From NCBI GenBank assembly GCA_036489315.1, contig DASXFZ010000055.1, positions 1 to 64,000 of the forward strand: 64,000 nt of DNA, in the 5' to 3' direction. The stretch comes from Candidatus Cybelea sp. (GTDB taxonomy: Bacteria; Vulcanimicrobiota; Vulcanimicrobiia; Vulcanimicrobiales; Vulcanimicrobiaceae). Shown here piece by piece: positions 63,308 through 64,000 of the stretch. The position numbers were made by a program, and so were the translations under genes. Below the pieces are notes generated by a model that saw only the letters and a list, made by a program, of their open reading frames with translations, made no database searches and was not told the DNA's origin. Positions within the stretch are counted from its first letter, which is position 1. Each line of letters begins with the position of its first letter.

Positions 63308-64000
63308 CGGCGCGCCGCTCCGTTTGCATCAAAGTGACGAATCCAAGCTGCCGGGAGGTCGAGCGCCACGCGGTCGCCTGGTTGCGTGCAATCGTCGCCC
63401 GGGACGCGCGCGACGATCGAGCCGCGAGCGGTCTCGACCTCGAGGTAAAGGTCGGCGCCCGTCCGTTCGCGGCGGGCCACGCGACCGTCGAGCGCACCCT
63501 CGGGCGCGAGGCGAACGCGCTCGGCGCGAATTCCCGCCAACGCGCCGTCGTGCTCGAAGAGATTCATCGGCCGCTCACCGAGAAAGCGCGCGACCGAAGT
63601 GGTGCGCGGCGCATCGTAGACGCGCTGCGGCTCGCCGATATCTTCGAGCCGGCCGCCGATGAGCACGGCGAGGCGGTCGCCGACGCTCATTGCGTCGACA
63701 TGATCGTGCGTCACATAGAGAACGGGACCGCCGAAGCGTTCGTGCACCCCGAGTATCTCGTCGCGAACGCTGCGCCGCAACGAGGGATCGAGGTGCGCGA
63801 GCGGCTCGTCCAGGAGCAGCACCGCAGGATCGGAGAGGAGTGCCCGGGCGATCGAGGCACGCTGGCGTTCGCCGCCGGAGAGCTGGTTCGGCCGCCGTTC
63901 GAGACGATCGCCGACGTGCAGTGCCTGCGCCGCAGCAGTAACACGCGCGTCTCGCTGCTCGAAATCGCGCGCCGCAAAGCGCAGGTTCTGGCGAACCGTC
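63304..64000 (-). CDS. ABC transporter ATP-binding protein (MalK/UgpC type), N-terminal end outside window
   Basis: The 232 visible codons enter from the right edge. They show LSGGERQRASIARALL (signature), AVLLLDEPLAHLDPSLR (Walker B/D-loop), a THDHVDAM His switch and then a TOBE-like C-terminal beta domain (RTGADLYLEVETARGSIVARV). This is the CUT1 sugar importer ATPase form. Beside nagZ it suggests import of amino sugars or muropeptides. Walker A and the permeases lie past the edge. Confidence 0.92.
   Translation of the reverse strand, partial: TVRQNLRFAARDFEQRDARVTAAAQALHVGDRLERRPNQLSGGERQRASIARALLSDPAVLLLDEPLAHLDPSLRRSVRDEILGVHERFGGPVLYVTHDHVDAMSVGDRLAVLIGGRLEDIGEPQRVYDAPRTTSVARFLGERPMNLFEHDGALAGIRAERVRLAPEGALDGRVARRERTGADLYLEVETARGSIVARVPGDDCTQPGDRVALDLPAAWIRHFDANGAARR

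Overview
The window is one contig of a high-GC, Gram-negative bacterium. It carries a SusC/TonB-type receptor, two TolC-like outer-membrane channels, a LolA-like protein and hopanoid side-chain genes, all of which imply an outer membrane. Actinobacterial-style gene order in the pentose phosphate operon, secreted lipoproteins with a repeated 'GDVDVYSY / DDVFIYNY' propeller motif and an S53 peptidase lipoprotein make Candidatus Eremiobacterota (WPS-2) my best guess. That placement is inferred from recalled family features and was not tested. No prophage, insertion sequence, CRISPR array, rRNA or tRNA was seen.

Layout. 1-2.7 kb: 3' end of an aldehyde dehydrogenase, a small helical protein, and an aminotransferase/dapD pair for lysine or diaminopimelate synthesis. 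2.76-13.0 kb: one tightly packed + strand operon with transketolase, a transaldolase-glucose-6-phosphate isomerase fusion, G6P dehydrogenase, OpcA, 6-phosphogluconolactonase, two hopanoid side-chain genes (hpnK, hpnI) and a small membrane protein. 13.0-21.1 kb: a seven-gene - strand efflux operon (STAS protein, LolA-like protein, TetR regulator, EmrA-like adaptor, EmrB-like pump, two TolC channels) behind a probable promoter and operator. 21.2-31.6 kb: histidine use (hutU, hutI, an amidohydrolase likely to be HutF, hutH) around a divergent 1264-residue TonB-dependent receptor.

31.6-32.6 kb is the largest gene-free stretch. It holds two tandem copies of a ~0.32-kb element with a terminator-like hairpin and perfect 23-bp inverted arms (REPIN-like). 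32.6-39.3 kb: a propeller lipoprotein, a WYL regulator and a surface protein in one operon, then clpC and a divergent DUF59 Fe-S assembly factor. 39.3-43.5 kb: a secreted unknown, an anti-sigma factor, an ECF sigma factor broken by two compensating frameshifts, and a prolyl oligopeptidase. 43.6-51.1 kb: propionyl-CoA carboxylase beta chain, an S53 peptidase lipoprotein, fabI, a biotin carboxylase/BCCP chain, methylmalonyl-CoA mutase catalytic chain and methylmalonyl-CoA epimerase. Together these convert propionyl-CoA to succinyl-CoA.

51.1-55.7 kb is mixed: a TonB-like N-terminal protein, MarC, an FMN-dependent 2-hydroxyacid oxidase, a second propeller lipoprotein and a DprA-like protein. 55.7-64 kb is a nearly continuous - strand peptidoglycan-recycling cluster: ABC ATPase (partial), NagZ-like GH3, a serine beta-lactamase-like hydrolase, AnmK, an N-acetylglucosamine kinase, MurQ and a DUF4127 protein. 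One + strand gene with a TonB C-terminal-like domain lies inside it.

The most unusual signals are the tandem REPIN-like units, a palindromic element inserted in frame inside hutI with a relative upstream of the 34.6-kb gene, the doubly frameshifted sigma gene, a structured leader before the S53 peptidase, and a DUF4127 protein coupled to MurQ.
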